Of a DNA stretch of 20,398 nt, positions 1 through 5,810 are shown one piece after another. Numbering within the stretch: the stretch's first letter is position 1; every line of letters begins with the position of its first letter. Location: positions 1 through 20,398 of the IMG/VR virus record IMGVR_UViG_3300021964_000720; one strand, given 5' to 3'. Origin of the DNA: a virus. The translations under genes and the position numbers were made by a program. The notes below the pieces were generated by a model that saw only the letters and a list, made by a program, of their open reading frames with translations, was not told the DNA's origin and did not search any database.

Positions 1-469
1 TTTTTTTCTTTTGAATATCTATAAACTTATCTTCAAGTTTGGTGACTGTTTGATCCACCGCTTCTTCCATTAAAACTTCAGCTAATCGTTTCCAATTAAT
101 ATCTATCTTTGGTCCATCATCATTAGGATCAGGCATTTGATCGGGAAGATCAGGTAGCACGTTTCCTTCTTGATCTATTGTTTTTGTTTTCTTTTCTTCC
201 CCATCATCTTTTTTTGTTTGTAAAACAATATTATCTAAGGACGTATCGCCGACCACGGGAGGTGCATTATAAAAACTGTCTCCGTATGTTCTGTATTCTT
301 TAATTCGTTCTGATTCAGTTTGGGGGAATAGTGTTTCGAGATCAACAAGATCGTTTTCACCGTAACCAGAGAGATCTATATTTTGCCCTTTAAAATATTC
401 AATAACAGCAGGAACAGACATCCCCATCTGAGTTGCAACAGTAATTAAAGGAATAGCTTGAGCTACCAT
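1..469 (-). CDS. Unknown protein downstream of TerL (3' end outside window)
   Basis: The reading frame is open from an ATG at 469-467 to the left edge, giving about 156 residues with no stop. The ATG follows the TerL stop codon directly (TAA then ATG), so the two are almost certainly translated in tandem. The protein begins MVAQAIPLITVATQMG, a mildly hydrophobic start, and then becomes acidic and polar, with a Lys/Asp/Glu-rich stretch near residues 95-110 and a Pro/Asp-rich stretch (DLPDQMPDPNDDGPK) near 115-130. I recognise no family. Its place after TerL suggests a head or portal-associated protein, but that is inference from position only. The last visible residues are helix-like and charged, so the protein probably continues well beyond the edge. 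Confidence 0.8.
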   Translation of the reverse strand, partial: MVAQAIPLITVATQMGMSVPAVIEYFKGQNIDLSGYGENDLVDLETLFPQTESERIKEYRTYGDSFYNAPPVVGDTSLDNIVLQTKKDDGEEKKTKTIDQEGNVLPDLPDQMPDPNDDGPKIDINWKRLAEVLMEEAVDQTVTKLEDKFIDIQKKK

Positions 470-1927
470 TTAATAATACTCATAGGTTTTATAATAATCT
501 TTAATAGGGTCTTCATAGTCATCCTTTAATGATACAAAATTACCTTGACGATAACGCATTAATGCTTGCGTCATACTATCAACTAAATCATCATGTTCAC
601 CATAAGGAAAAGCCGCGCATTCTTCAATCATTTCTTCAGCGAATTTTTTTTCTGGTGCCCATACTTGTCCCGACTCAAAAATAGGGGAGACAGAGTTTAC
701 ACGTGAAATCTTATCATTACCTTTTGAAGGAGAATAACTAACAACAGGAATTCCAACTTGTCTAAGTTCCTGAATTAATGGCTGCCCTGATGCTTTAGCT
801 TCTACAATAATTGTTTCAGGTTCCCAATACTTGTATTGTTCTAAAGCAATCTTTTTAAGTTCAGGAAACTCCCAACGATCTTTAATGCAATCAAGCAAAA
901 TAATATTATCTTGACTGAACTTTGTTTTAAATATTCCCCACGTACTAATCGCACTAAAGTCTGCGGTTTCTCTTTTACTAAAAGCGGTATCATAACTTTG
1001 AATAATATGTGTTAGCTCAGGAATGTCTTCTCGTAACCAACGTTTCCACCATTCACGTTTAATGATTGCTCCTTCTTCGGAAGTTGGTTTTTGTTGATAC
1101 TGAGCTTCCCACGACATAACAGGTAAGTTGGCTTGAATTTTCTCTAGCTCTTCTTTTTTCCAATACTCTGGCCAAATAGGTTTACCGCTTGGTAGGATTG
1201 CGGGAAATTCTACAACCTCCCATTGATCTGCTTTAGTTTCAGCCTGTTGTTTTATTAATCGACCTGTAAGATCTCGCTCTGACCACCTTGTCATAACAAC
1301 AATAATGGCTCCTCCTGGTTGTAAACGTTGTCTTGGTCCTGACATATACCAATCAAAAGCATTATCAAAACTTGTGTCAGTTATACTTTGCTCTGAATGT
1401 GGGTCATCAATGATGAGTAAGTCTGCACCACGTCCAGTAATCGCACCACCAATACCTGCTCCAAAATATTCTCCTCCATGATTGGTTTCCCAACGACCTG
1501 ATGCTTTCGAGTCGGCTCGTAGATACACATCTTTAAAAATTTTTTTGAACTGAGGGTCATTCATAAGGTTTCTCATTTTTCTACCAAACCTGTAAGATAA
1601 TTCTGCAGTGTGAGTTGCTTGAATTATTTTTGTTTTTGGTTTTTTACCCATCAACCAAGCAGGAAATAAGTAAGAAGAGAACTCAGACTTGGTGTGTCTT
1701 GGAGGCATATTAACAATTAATCGTTTTAGTTCTCCTGATGCGATGGCTTCAAACTTTTTTGCCATAACATTGTGATGATATCCGTCTATAAATTCAGGCC
1801 AAACTAACTTTACAAAATGCATAAAGCTAGATTGAGCTTTTTTACTGTCATCTTGCATGGCAATTGCCAACATTAGCCTTAATTCTTCGTCCGAATACTT
1901 TTCAAATGTAGAATTTTTTTGATCCAT
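470..1927 (-). CDS. terL: Terminase large subunit (TerL)
   Basis: The ATP-driven motor and nuclease that packages phage DNA into procapsids. The 485-residue length is normal. The N-terminal ATPase has a deviant Walker A (PPRHTKS, residues 75-81) in the usual terminase form with Arg before the loop, but with Thr where Gly or Ser is common. Walker B is LIIDDPHSE (171-179), and MTRWSERDLTGRL (212-224) matches the following motif. The C-terminal RNase H-like nuclease shows SYDTAFS (Asp313), IIVEAKASG (Glu376) and GEHDDLVDSM (Asp446/447, Asp450), the expected acidic triad. The start has an AGGAG ribosome site about 6 bases upstream. TerS lies about 950 bases upstream on the same strand, separated from TerL by a nuclease gene and a repeat-rich gap. 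The family call is firm. Confidence 0.95.
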   Translation of the reverse strand: MDQKNSTFEKYSDEELRLMLAIAMQDDSKKAQSSFMHFVKLVWPEFIDGYHHNVMAKKFEAIASGELKRLIVNMPPRHTKSEFSSYLFPAWLMGKKPKTKIIQATHTAELSYRFGRKMRNLMNDPQFKKIFKDVYLRADSKASGRWETNHGGEYFGAGIGGAITGRGADLLIIDDPHSEQSITDTSFDNAFDWYMSGPRQRLQPGGAIIVVMTRWSERDLTGRLIKQQAETKADQWEVVEFPAILPSGKPIWPEYWKKEELEKIQANLPVMSWEAQYQQKPTSEEGAIIKREWWKRWLREDIPELTHIIQSYDTAFSKRETADFSAISTWGIFKTKFSQDNIILLDCIKDRWEFPELKKIALEQYKYWEPETIIVEAKASGQPLIQELRQVGIPVVSYSPSKGNDKISRVNSVSPIFESGQVWAPEKKFAEEMIEECAAFPYGEHDDLVDSMTQALMRYRQGNFVSLKDDYEDPIKDYYKTYEYY

Positions 1928-1960
1928 TGGGACTCCTAAGTCTTTTTACACTAAAAAAAG

Positions 1961-1970
1961 GGGTATACCC
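1961..1970. repeat. Perfect palindrome GGGTATACCC
   Basis: Ten-base perfect palindrome 34 bases upstream of the TerL start, with a related half-site GGGTATA at 2063-2069 and TACCCTA again at 2110-2116. The spacing suits an operator for a dimeric repressor or activator of the leftward genes; no binding protein can be assigned from sequence. Confidence 0.4.
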
Positions 1971-2073
1971 TAGAAAAATCGGTTTCATATGAAAAAATGA
2001 TGGCTGAATATCTAAATCATGCGTTTGAGCCCTCGCCCTCGCGTGTGTACGGGATTTTTTTGGGGTATAGTAT

Positions 2074-2091
2074 CCGCGGATTTCCGCCATT
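2074..2091 (+). repeat. 18-base intergenic element, copy A
   Basis: Reads CCGCGGATTTCCGCCATT on the plus strand. Member of the seven-copy family YSSCRGAWWWCMGCCAWT. Lies in the gap upstream of TerL. The core GCGGA-TT-TCCGC is itself an inverted repeat. Confidence 0.6.
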
Positions 2092-2133
2092 TTTTTCATT
2101 TTTTACAGGTACCCTAACGTTTTTCGCGATTAA

Positions 2134-2151
2134 TGGCAGATTTCCCACGAT
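2134..2151 (+). repeat. 18-base intergenic element, copy B
   Basis: Reads TGGCAGATTTCCCACGAT, the most divergent copy. It shares the left half TGGCAGA with copy F and the TTTCC centre with copies A and C. Confidence 0.4.
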
Positions 2152-2160
2152 TACCAATGC

Positions 2161-2180
2161 ACGATAATTGTAGTTATCGT
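2161..2180. repeat. Perfect 7 bp stem-loop
   Basis: ACGATAA and TTATCGT form a perfect 7 bp stem around a TTGTAG loop, 4 bases past the VRR-NUC stop codon. It lacks a T run in the leftward direction, so it is not a good intrinsic terminator; it could be an operator or an RNA 3' end stabiliser. Confidence 0.35.
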
Positions 2181-2183
2181 ACC

Positions 2184-2618
2184 TTATCCTGTTTTACCGC
2201 AGATTTCCTCGCTTTTCGTGGGTCGCGAACCGTGAACTTTTTTTAAAACACTAGATATAGTATCCCATCCCTGCGCGGTTGACGGTTCGCTGACACCGTT
2301 TCGTGAGAGATTTAGCGAAAGCCTTCCCTCATACAGATTTATCGTGTCTGGAGGAAGGTGCTTCGCGTGTTTTTGATAAACCAATATGTAATTACATCCT
2401 CCAGTCTCTTTCCACAGTTTAATGTTCATTGCTATTTGATGTGGGCTCAACTTGATCTTGTTACCAGTTGCAACTTTAGCCTCAATGAAGATCGTATCTA
2501 AACGTGGAGCAACTCCAACCATATCAGGGAACCCGTGAAGGGTTGTAGTCTCAATACGCAACCAGTTATAAACTGTGAGCTTTTTCTTAATTAATTTAAC
2601 AAAGTAGGACTCTTTCAT
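2184..2618 (-). CDS. VRR-NUC-like PD-(D/E)XK nuclease
   Basis: A 144-residue predicted structure-specific nuclease. Visible motifs are GFPD (residues 29-32, catalytic Asp32), FIEAK (44-48, Glu46 and Lys48) and SPHQ (58-61), the order expected for VRR-NUC and related phage Holliday-junction-type nucleases. The catalytic core sits in the first 75 residues; the C-terminal 65 residues are polar and not recognised. It lies between TerS and TerL on the same strand, a place where a branched-DNA resolving enzyme would help packaging. There is no clear ribosome site ahead of the ATG. The 3' end carries a copy of the GC-rich word family (2217-2235) and copy C of the 18-base element, so the C-terminal tail sequence may be shaped by these DNA elements rather than by protein function. 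Confidence 0.85.
   Translation of the reverse strand: MKESYFVKLIKKKLTVYNWLRIETTTLHGFPDMVGVAPRLDTIFIEAKVATGNKIKLSPHQIAMNIKLWKETGGCNYILVYQKHAKHLPPDTINLYEGRLSLNLSRNGVSEPSTAQGWDTISSVLKKVHGSRPTKSEEICGKTG
2197..2214 (+). repeat. 18-base intergenic element, copy C
   Basis: Reads CCGCAGATTTCCTCGCTT. It overlaps the last codons of the VRR-NUC gene. With the bases just left of it, it shares the 12-mer TTTTACCGCAGA (2192-2203) with copy D, about 17.6 kb away on the other strand. Confidence 0.5.
2217..2235 (-). repeat. GC-rich word family, copy in VRR-NUC gene
   Basis: On the minus strand this reads TCACGGTTCGCGACCCACG, matching TCACGGATCGCGGAGCACG at 5846-5864 over 19 positions with a few changes. Here its first T is the third base of a codon, so the reading frame differs from both other long copies. 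Confidence 0.55.
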
Positions 2619-2663
2619 GTTACAAAATTAGTATGATTATTTTTTTAAAAAGCACAGATACGC

Positions 2664-2882
2664 ATGATTAAGGTTTGGTTACTCGTTACAGCAATGTCAC
2701 TACAAGGTTGGCCAAGTGTAAAATATAGTGGAGAACTATTTATAGATGAGCGAACATGTGAAGCAAAAAGAATATATGTTGAGAACCAATCAATTGAAGG
2801 AGCCTTACAAAGAGGATACTCTGCAGTGCATGTTGAAACGTGGTGTCTTGAAACACTTATGTTTACACCTAACAGTACTTAA
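2664..2882 (+). CDS. Small protein with N-terminal hydrophobic segment, antisense to packaging genes
   Basis: A 72-residue protein that starts MIKVWLLVTAMSL, a short hydrophobic stretch like a signal peptide or anchor, followed by a polar part with two cysteines (Cys33 and Cys61) that could form a disulfide outside the cytoplasm. Short marine phage proteins beginning MIKxWLL with a PSVKY-like segment are familiar to me, which supports a real gene, though their role is unknown. It runs rightwards between two leftward genes and its last 4 bases overlap the TerS stop, so the two converge tail to tail. No good ribosome site precedes the ATG; a TATGAT box at 2632-2637 might serve as its own promoter. 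Function unknown. Confidence 0.6.
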   Translation: MIKVWLLVTAMSLQGWPSVKYSGELFIDERTCEAKRIYVENQSIEGALQRGYSAVHVETWCLETLMFTPNST

Positions 2883-3409
2883 TCCTCGTGCTCAATTAGT
2901 TTTGGTTCAGGCTTAGTCTGTTCTTGTTCAATGACATTCTCTTCATTAACAATTGGAATTCCTTTGCGTTGTAGTTCATTTAACTTTTGCAATAGTTGCT
3001 CGCGCGGTAAGTTCTCGACAGCGCTCTCCATTCTTATTGTTGGATCATACAATCCTGCAGCCTTACCTCTTAAAGCCTCAGCATTAATTGCTGCCGCATA
3101 ATGTTTTTCGTCCTCAGCTTTTTTACTGAGATCATCAAGTCTTGCAACATGCTTATCCATATTAACAGAATACTTATCTGCTAATTCTTTTTTCATATCA
3201 TAAATGGCCTCAGCCACTAATGGATATTTCTTTGGATCTTGTAACTCCCAAGCAGATCTTCTAGCTGCAGACTCAGAGTATCCTGCCTTGCGCGCAGACT
3301 CAGATGCAGATTGCAAACCCATTAATGTTTTGGTGCAGAACTCATAAACAAAACGCAATTGCATTGGTGTTAGCTTACGTGATTTTCTTCCATCGATTAT
3401 TTTAACCAT
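2879..3409 (-). CDS. terS: Terminase small subunit (TerS, Terminase_2-like)
   Basis: DNA-recognition subunit of the packaging enzyme, which binds the packaging start site and stimulates TerL. The 176-residue protein has the typical order: LTPMQLRFVYEF near residues 13-24, then AS.SARKAGYSESAARRSAWEL (35-56), a helix-turn-helix in the form seen in Terminase_2/XtmA proteins, then a helical oligomerisation region with EALRGKAAGLYD (about 111-122), which is frequent in phage TerS. The acidic Glu-rich C-terminal tail probably contacts TerL. It is the first leftward gene after the divergent control region, so it probably heads the packaging transcript. No ribosome site sits close to the ATG. Confidence 0.85.
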   Translation of the reverse strand: MVKIIDGRKSRKLTPMQLRFVYEFCTKTLMGLQSASESARKAGYSESAARRSAWELQDPKKYPLVAEAIYDMKKELADKYSVNMDKHVARLDDLSKKAEDEKHYAAAINAEALRGKAAGLYDPTIRMESAVENLPREQLLQKLNELQRKGIPIVNEENVIEQEQTKPEPKLIEHED

Positions 3410-3442
3410 AATACACTATTTCTGACCCTCTTTATAAATCAA

Positions 3443-3470
3443 CATATAAATTATTTTTCTCGTGGTGCAA
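3443..3470 (-). promoter_or_regulatory. Possible leftward promoter for TerS
   Basis: On the minus strand TTGCAC (3470-3465) is followed after 16 bases by TATATG (3448-3443), 33 bases before the TerS ATG. A second box, TATAAA, lies at 3436-3431. Matches to consensus are moderate, so this is tentative. Confidence 0.3.
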
Positions 3471-3477
3471 AGAACAA

Positions 3478-3495
3478 AATGGCTGTTTTCTGCCA
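3478..3495 (-). repeat. 18-base intergenic element, copy F
   Basis: Reads TGGCAGAAAACAGCCATT on the minus strand. Its plus-strand bases 3478-3492 are an exact 15-base inverse of 4017-4031 (copy G), so the pair brackets the nuclease gene at 3726-4013. Confidence 0.65.
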
Positions 3496-3510
3496 ATCAA
3501 TGTTTTTACA

Positions 3511-3527
3511 TGACACTACTAGTGTCA
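3511..3527. repeat. Operator-like palindrome TGACACT/AGTGTCA
   Basis: Perfect 7 bp arms around ACT. The same TGACAC word recurs at 3599-3603 and 3608-3612 (in a 9-base tandem repeat) and at 3692-3697 inside the -35 box of the rightward promoter, which suggests repeated sites for one regulator. Confidence 0.45.
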
Positions 3528-3594
3528 GGCGTACACTACTAAAAACTGACAAGTGTAAGGTAGTTTATGGCTTAAACAAACGATTAATTTGCTT

Positions 3595-3612
3595 ACCTGA
3601 CACACCTGACAC
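3595..3612 (+). repeat. Tandem repeat of ACCTGACAC (two units)
   Basis: Two exact adjacent 9-base copies in the divergent control region. Each carries the TGACAC word shared with the palindrome at 3511-3527. Confidence 0.5.
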
Positions 3613-3690
3613 TTATATTTCATTTTTAAAAATTTTTTTTTTAAAAGGGGTGGGAAAAGGTGTAAGTAGTGTACGGTGACCACGGACCAC

Positions 3691-3719
3691 GTGACACGTA
3701 TCATCAGTGATGGTATATA
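3691..3719 (+). promoter_or_regulatory. Rightward sigma70-like promoter
   Basis: GTGACA (3691-3696) and TATATA (3714-3719) are separated by 17 bases. Transcription would begin near 3726, exactly at the GTG start codon of the first rightward gene, which has no ribosome site. The -35 box is part of a GTGACAC word, so a regulator of that word would block this promoter. Confidence 0.5.
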
Positions 3720-3725
3720 AATCAA

Positions 3726-4013
3726 GTGAATAGAAAACATCAAAAAGGTTTCATATCGCACATTCAAGCAATTAAATTTCTATCGGAGCAAGGTTATTTT
3801 GTCTTTGATAATTTCTCACGCTTGGGTCCATGCGATCTTATCGGTATCAATGAGCGCGGAGAAATATTATTAGTCGATGTTAAATCAACCAGTAAAAGAA
3901 AATCAGGAACACACAAAGGATATCTCATCACACGCACACCAACAGACCTCCAGAAGAAACTCAATATACACATATTAATGGTCGATGAAGAGGGAAACTG
4001 TACCCTCAAATAA
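3726..4013 (+). CDS. Small PD-(D/E)XK endonuclease, Holliday-junction-resolvase-like
   Basis: A 95-residue single-domain nuclease. The first helix carries GFISHIQAIKFLSEQGYFVF (8-27), then GPCDLIGI (Asp37) and LLVDVKSTS (Asp51, Lys53), the spacing of a PD-(D/E)XK core like that of archaeal Hjc-type resolvases and intron-associated PD-(D/E)XK enzymes. Gln14 stands where many relatives have a Glu, so the first metal ligand may be altered. The start must be GTG: an in-frame stop TGA lies at 3708-3710 and no other start codon follows closely. No ribosome site is present, and the promoter at 3691-3719 would yield a leaderless message. It is the first gene of the rightward program and is bracketed by inverted 15-base repeats. 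It may resolve recombination or replication branches, or act as a homing-like enzyme. Confidence 0.75.
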   Translation: MNRKHQKGFISHIQAIKFLSEQGYFVFDNFSRLGPCDLIGINERGEILLVDVKSTSKRKSGTHKGYLITRTPTDLQKKLNIHILMVDEEGNCTLK

Positions 4014-4031
4014 CCCCAGAAAACAGCCATT
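4014..4031 (+). repeat. 18-base intergenic element, copy G
   Basis: Reads CCCCAGAAAACAGCCATT and starts on the base after the nuclease stop codon. The promoter at 4045-4072 follows. Confidence 0.65.
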
Positions 4032-4044
4032 ATTCTTATAATCC

Positions 4045-4072
4045 TTGAGATTTTATAATAAATCATTATAAA
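4045..4072 (+). promoter_or_regulatory. Promoter ahead of the metallopeptidase-like gene
   Basis: TTGAGA (4045-4050), a 16-base spacer and TATAAA (4067-4072) are each one base off the sigma70 consensus. TATTATATAA (4074-4083) follows, and the ribosome site AAAGGAG precedes the ATG at 4101. Confidence 0.5.
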
Positions 4073-4100
4073 TTATTATATAAACATAAAGGAGAAAGTT

Positions 4101-4598
4101 ATGAGAAAGAAAAAACTAAAAATTCAAGTATCTTTACCAAGACTTAGTTGGGTAGAGAACAACTATGAAAATGCTGTTAAGTTTTTTTTAAAAGAGCTTA
4201 ACATTTCTACAAGATTACAAAACACTTTAAATATTAAAGTTCATATTAGAAGAACTGTATTAAAGAAAAACATTTTAGGTAACTGCAGTATCTTAACTAA
4301 TGGATCATCTTCTACTAAAGAATTCAAAATAATTCTTAGAGAAGATAGATCTTACTTTCAACAATTACAAACTTTAGCGCATGAATGTGTTCACATTGAG
4401 CAAGCTTGTAAAAATCGTTTGCAGTTAAGAGTATGGTCTTCAGATAAAAGAACGCATGTTCGTTGGGAAGGTAAAGAGTGCGGTGTGTATTTGCAGGACA
4501 TTGCTTACGAAGATGCGCCTTGGGAAATCGAGGCAAGAGACAAACAAGAAAAACTAGTGAGAGACTTTTATTCTCATCAAAACAAAGGGAGAAGATAA
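4101..4598 (+). CDS. Predicted zinc metallopeptidase (HExxH)
   Basis: A 165-residue protein with TLAHECVHIEQ (91-101): His94, Glu95 and His98 form the zinc-binding and catalytic HExxH motif. A downstream segment, PWEIEA (140-145), could supply the third ligand through Glu142 or Glu144; a WExEA-type acidic site after HExxH is found in several phage and SprT-like minimal metalloproteases. The upstream part is a basic, strand-rich segment without recognisable motifs. A strong ribosome site (AAAGGAGAAAG) precedes the start, and the stop overlaps the next ATG by one base (TAATG), so it is coupled to the following gene. As an early protein it might trim a host or phage protein; the substrate cannot be read from sequence. 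Confidence 0.75.
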   Translation: MRKKKLKIQVSLPRLSWVENNYENAVKFFLKELNISTRLQNTLNIKVHIRRTVLKKNILGNCSILTNGSSSTKEFKIILREDRSYFQQLQTLAHECVHIEQACKNRLQLRVWSSDKRTHVRWEGKECGVYLQDIAYEDAPWEIEARDKQEKLVRDFYSHQNKGRR

Positions 4599-5611
4599 TG
4601 GAGAAAGTAGAATTTAAAATACCTTATACTAAGTTTGGTACAATATTTGCAGACAAAGATGGTGATAACCTTGTTATCACTGGAGTGTCAAAAAACGATA
4701 ACAAACAAAATATTTGGGCCCTTGTTCATAAGGACCACAAATTGTGGAAATACAATTACAATTTTGCCGTGTATCAGCAGGGCAAAAACTTTATTGGTTA
4801 TGGCAGAGATAAAGATAAAAATCTAGTTGAGGTTAATTTTAGTAAAAGACCAAATAGACATGTCTTAGGGGCTGAAAAACCAGAAGGCAGTTACTGGTCT
4901 ACTCATAACATTGCTACTTATGATGAGTATCATATTCTTTTAAAAGCAGCTAAAGTTATTAAAAGAACCGAGGAAGAGGCTAGGATCAAAGCAGAAAAGC
5001 TTTTACATAAAAATGCTAATGAGAACCGTGCTAAGTGTGGGGCTTGTGAGCGTCACATTGAGAGATGGGATGAAGGCAACTGGAATGGTGTTGTATATGA
5101 TCATGGCTTTGAACAAGCTGGTTATAGAGCAGGTGTTTGTATTGGTGCGAGATATCAACCTTGGGAGAAATCTCCTGAAGGTAAGATTGCTTACATCAAG
5201 CAATTGCGAGACAGAGAGGCTATCATTTTGGGATCTAAACCTAATCAAGCTAAACTTGATAAAATGATAAAAGCATCTGATGAGTATGTTGTTTGGAATA
5301 ATGAACTTAAAAAGCTTAAAGAAGACCTATGGCAGGACTTTAGACAGTCTCCTTGGTATCCTTACAAAAACTTAGATATTAACTTTAGAAGATATCTTGT
5401 GGAGCAAGGATATGAAAATTTTGAGTTGCCAAAAAGAAATCCTCAATTCTTTGGTGTTCATGTGTGGAACCAAACTACTCTTGATGAGTTGTTAAACGTT
5501 TGGCAAAGACAATTAGATATGATCCGAAATATTATTTCTAAAGAACAATCTAAAGTTGATAACTGGCAAGAGCAGTTAACAGCTAGAGAGATTATTAATT
5601 CACGTGGTTAA
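4598..5611 (+). CDS. Unknown protein with zinc-knuckle and charged helical C-terminus
   Basis: A 337-residue protein. I chose the ATG at 4598, directly coupled to the previous stop (TAATG) and preceded by GGGAGAA, over an upstream in-frame ATG at 4478. Residues 1-90 look beta-rich. Residues 120-145 are a charged helix. KCGACER (Cys147, Cys150) is followed by VVYDHGF (His169) and AGVCIGARYQPWE (Cys181), a C-C-H-C pattern that I recognise from many phage and plasmid proteins, where the DHGF/xCxGxxxxPWE part is conserved. The C-terminal 130 residues are helical and charged, possibly coiled coil. It overlaps the next gene by 8 bases. Function unknown; nucleic-acid binding through the zinc site is a reasonable guess. 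Confidence 0.8.
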   Translation: MEKVEFKIPYTKFGTIFADKDGDNLVITGVSKNDNKQNIWALVHKDHKLWKYNYNFAVYQQGKNFIGYGRDKDKNLVEVNFSKRPNRHVLGAEKPEGSYWSTHNIATYDEYHILLKAAKVIKRTEEEARIKAEKLLHKNANENRAKCGACERHIERWDEGNWNGVVYDHGFEQAGYRAGVCIGARYQPWEKSPEGKIAYIKQLRDREAIILGSKPNQAKLDKMIKASDEYVVWNNELKKLKEDLWQDFRQSPWYPYKNLDINFRRYLVEQGYENFELPKRNPQFFGVHVWNQTTLDELLNVWQRQLDMIRNIISKEQSKVDNWQEQLTAREIINSRG

Positions 5612-5810
5612 ATTCGTAATCGCGTGTATCACGGTGGGCGTATGTTGTTACCTTTATGTTTATCATACGCCTTACCAAACCTTCATGCGCGACTGCAGGT
5701 ACGATGAATATTTAGAAGGTAATTTAAGCGATCAATATTGTACGTGGTTGTACTTTGAAATGATCGACGAGGACTCATGGGTCCGACAAATAATAGAGGC
5801 ACTAGAATGA
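5604..5810 (+). CDS. Small membrane-anchored or secreted protein
   Basis: A 68-residue protein with a GTG start overlapping the previous gene by 8 bases. VKFVIACITVGVCCYLYVY (2-20) is one hydrophobic segment, either a signal anchor or a cleavable signal. The rest is acidic with Cys31 and Cys46, which could pair in the periplasm. Its end overlaps the methyltransferase start (ATGA), so it is probably translated only by coupling. Small anchored proteins like this are common in early phage regions and often act on the envelope or host enzymes; nothing more specific can be said. Confidence 0.65.
   Translation: MVKFVIACITVGVCCYLYVYHTPYQTFMRDCRYDEYLEGNLSDQYCTWLYFEMIDEDSWVRQIIEALE

Larger units (their letters stand above)
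1928..2183. other. Repeat-rich intergenic gap before TerL
   Basis: This gap of 256 bases holds a perfect palindrome GGGTATACCC (1961-1970), a half copy GGGTATA (2063-2069), a GGTACC palindrome (2108-2113), a perfect 7 bp stem-loop (2161-2180), and two copies of the window-wide 18-base element (2074-2091 and 2134-2151). A 65-codon leftward frame at 2099-1902 crosses it but has no ribosome site and a composition that follows the repeats, so I treat the gap as regulatory DNA. It probably carries signals for TerL and downstream late genes; this is inference. Confidence 0.5.
3410..3725. promoter_or_regulatory. Divergent control region between leftward packaging and rightward early genes
   Basis: 316 bases without a credible gene. 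From left to right: a possible leftward promoter (3443-3470), copy F of the 18-base element (3478-3495), a palindrome TGACACT-ACT-AGTGTCA (3511-3527), GTACACTACT (3531-3540) whose exact inverse AGTAGTGTAC lies at 3665-3674, a tandem repeat of ACCTGACAC (3595-3612), an A/T tract (3618-3645), a GC-rich patch CACGGACCACGTGACACG (3681-3698), and a rightward promoter (3691-3719). The density of TGACAC/GTGTCA words makes this the best candidate in the window for a genetic switch. Two short frames of 66 and 80 codons cross it on opposite strands but lack ribosome sites. Confidence 0.65.

Noticed and set aside
1902-2099. 65-codon leftward frame upstream of TerL
   Set aside because: No ribosome site, overlaps the TerL start, and its composition follows the repeats and palindromes of the gap.
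3479-3679. 66-codon rightward frame in the divergent control region
   Set aside because: No ribosome site; its first codons are copy F of the repeat element and its body contains the operator-like repeats. An opposing 80-codon frame covers the same bases.
3478-4031. Calling the nuclease segment an insertion sequence or transposon
   Set aside because: No transposase and no target-site duplication at the repeat ends, and the same repeat occurs elsewhere without a nuclease.
4336-4536. 66-codon leftward frame
   Set aside because: Antisense shadow of the metallopeptidase-like gene, with no ribosome site and an implausible protein sequence.
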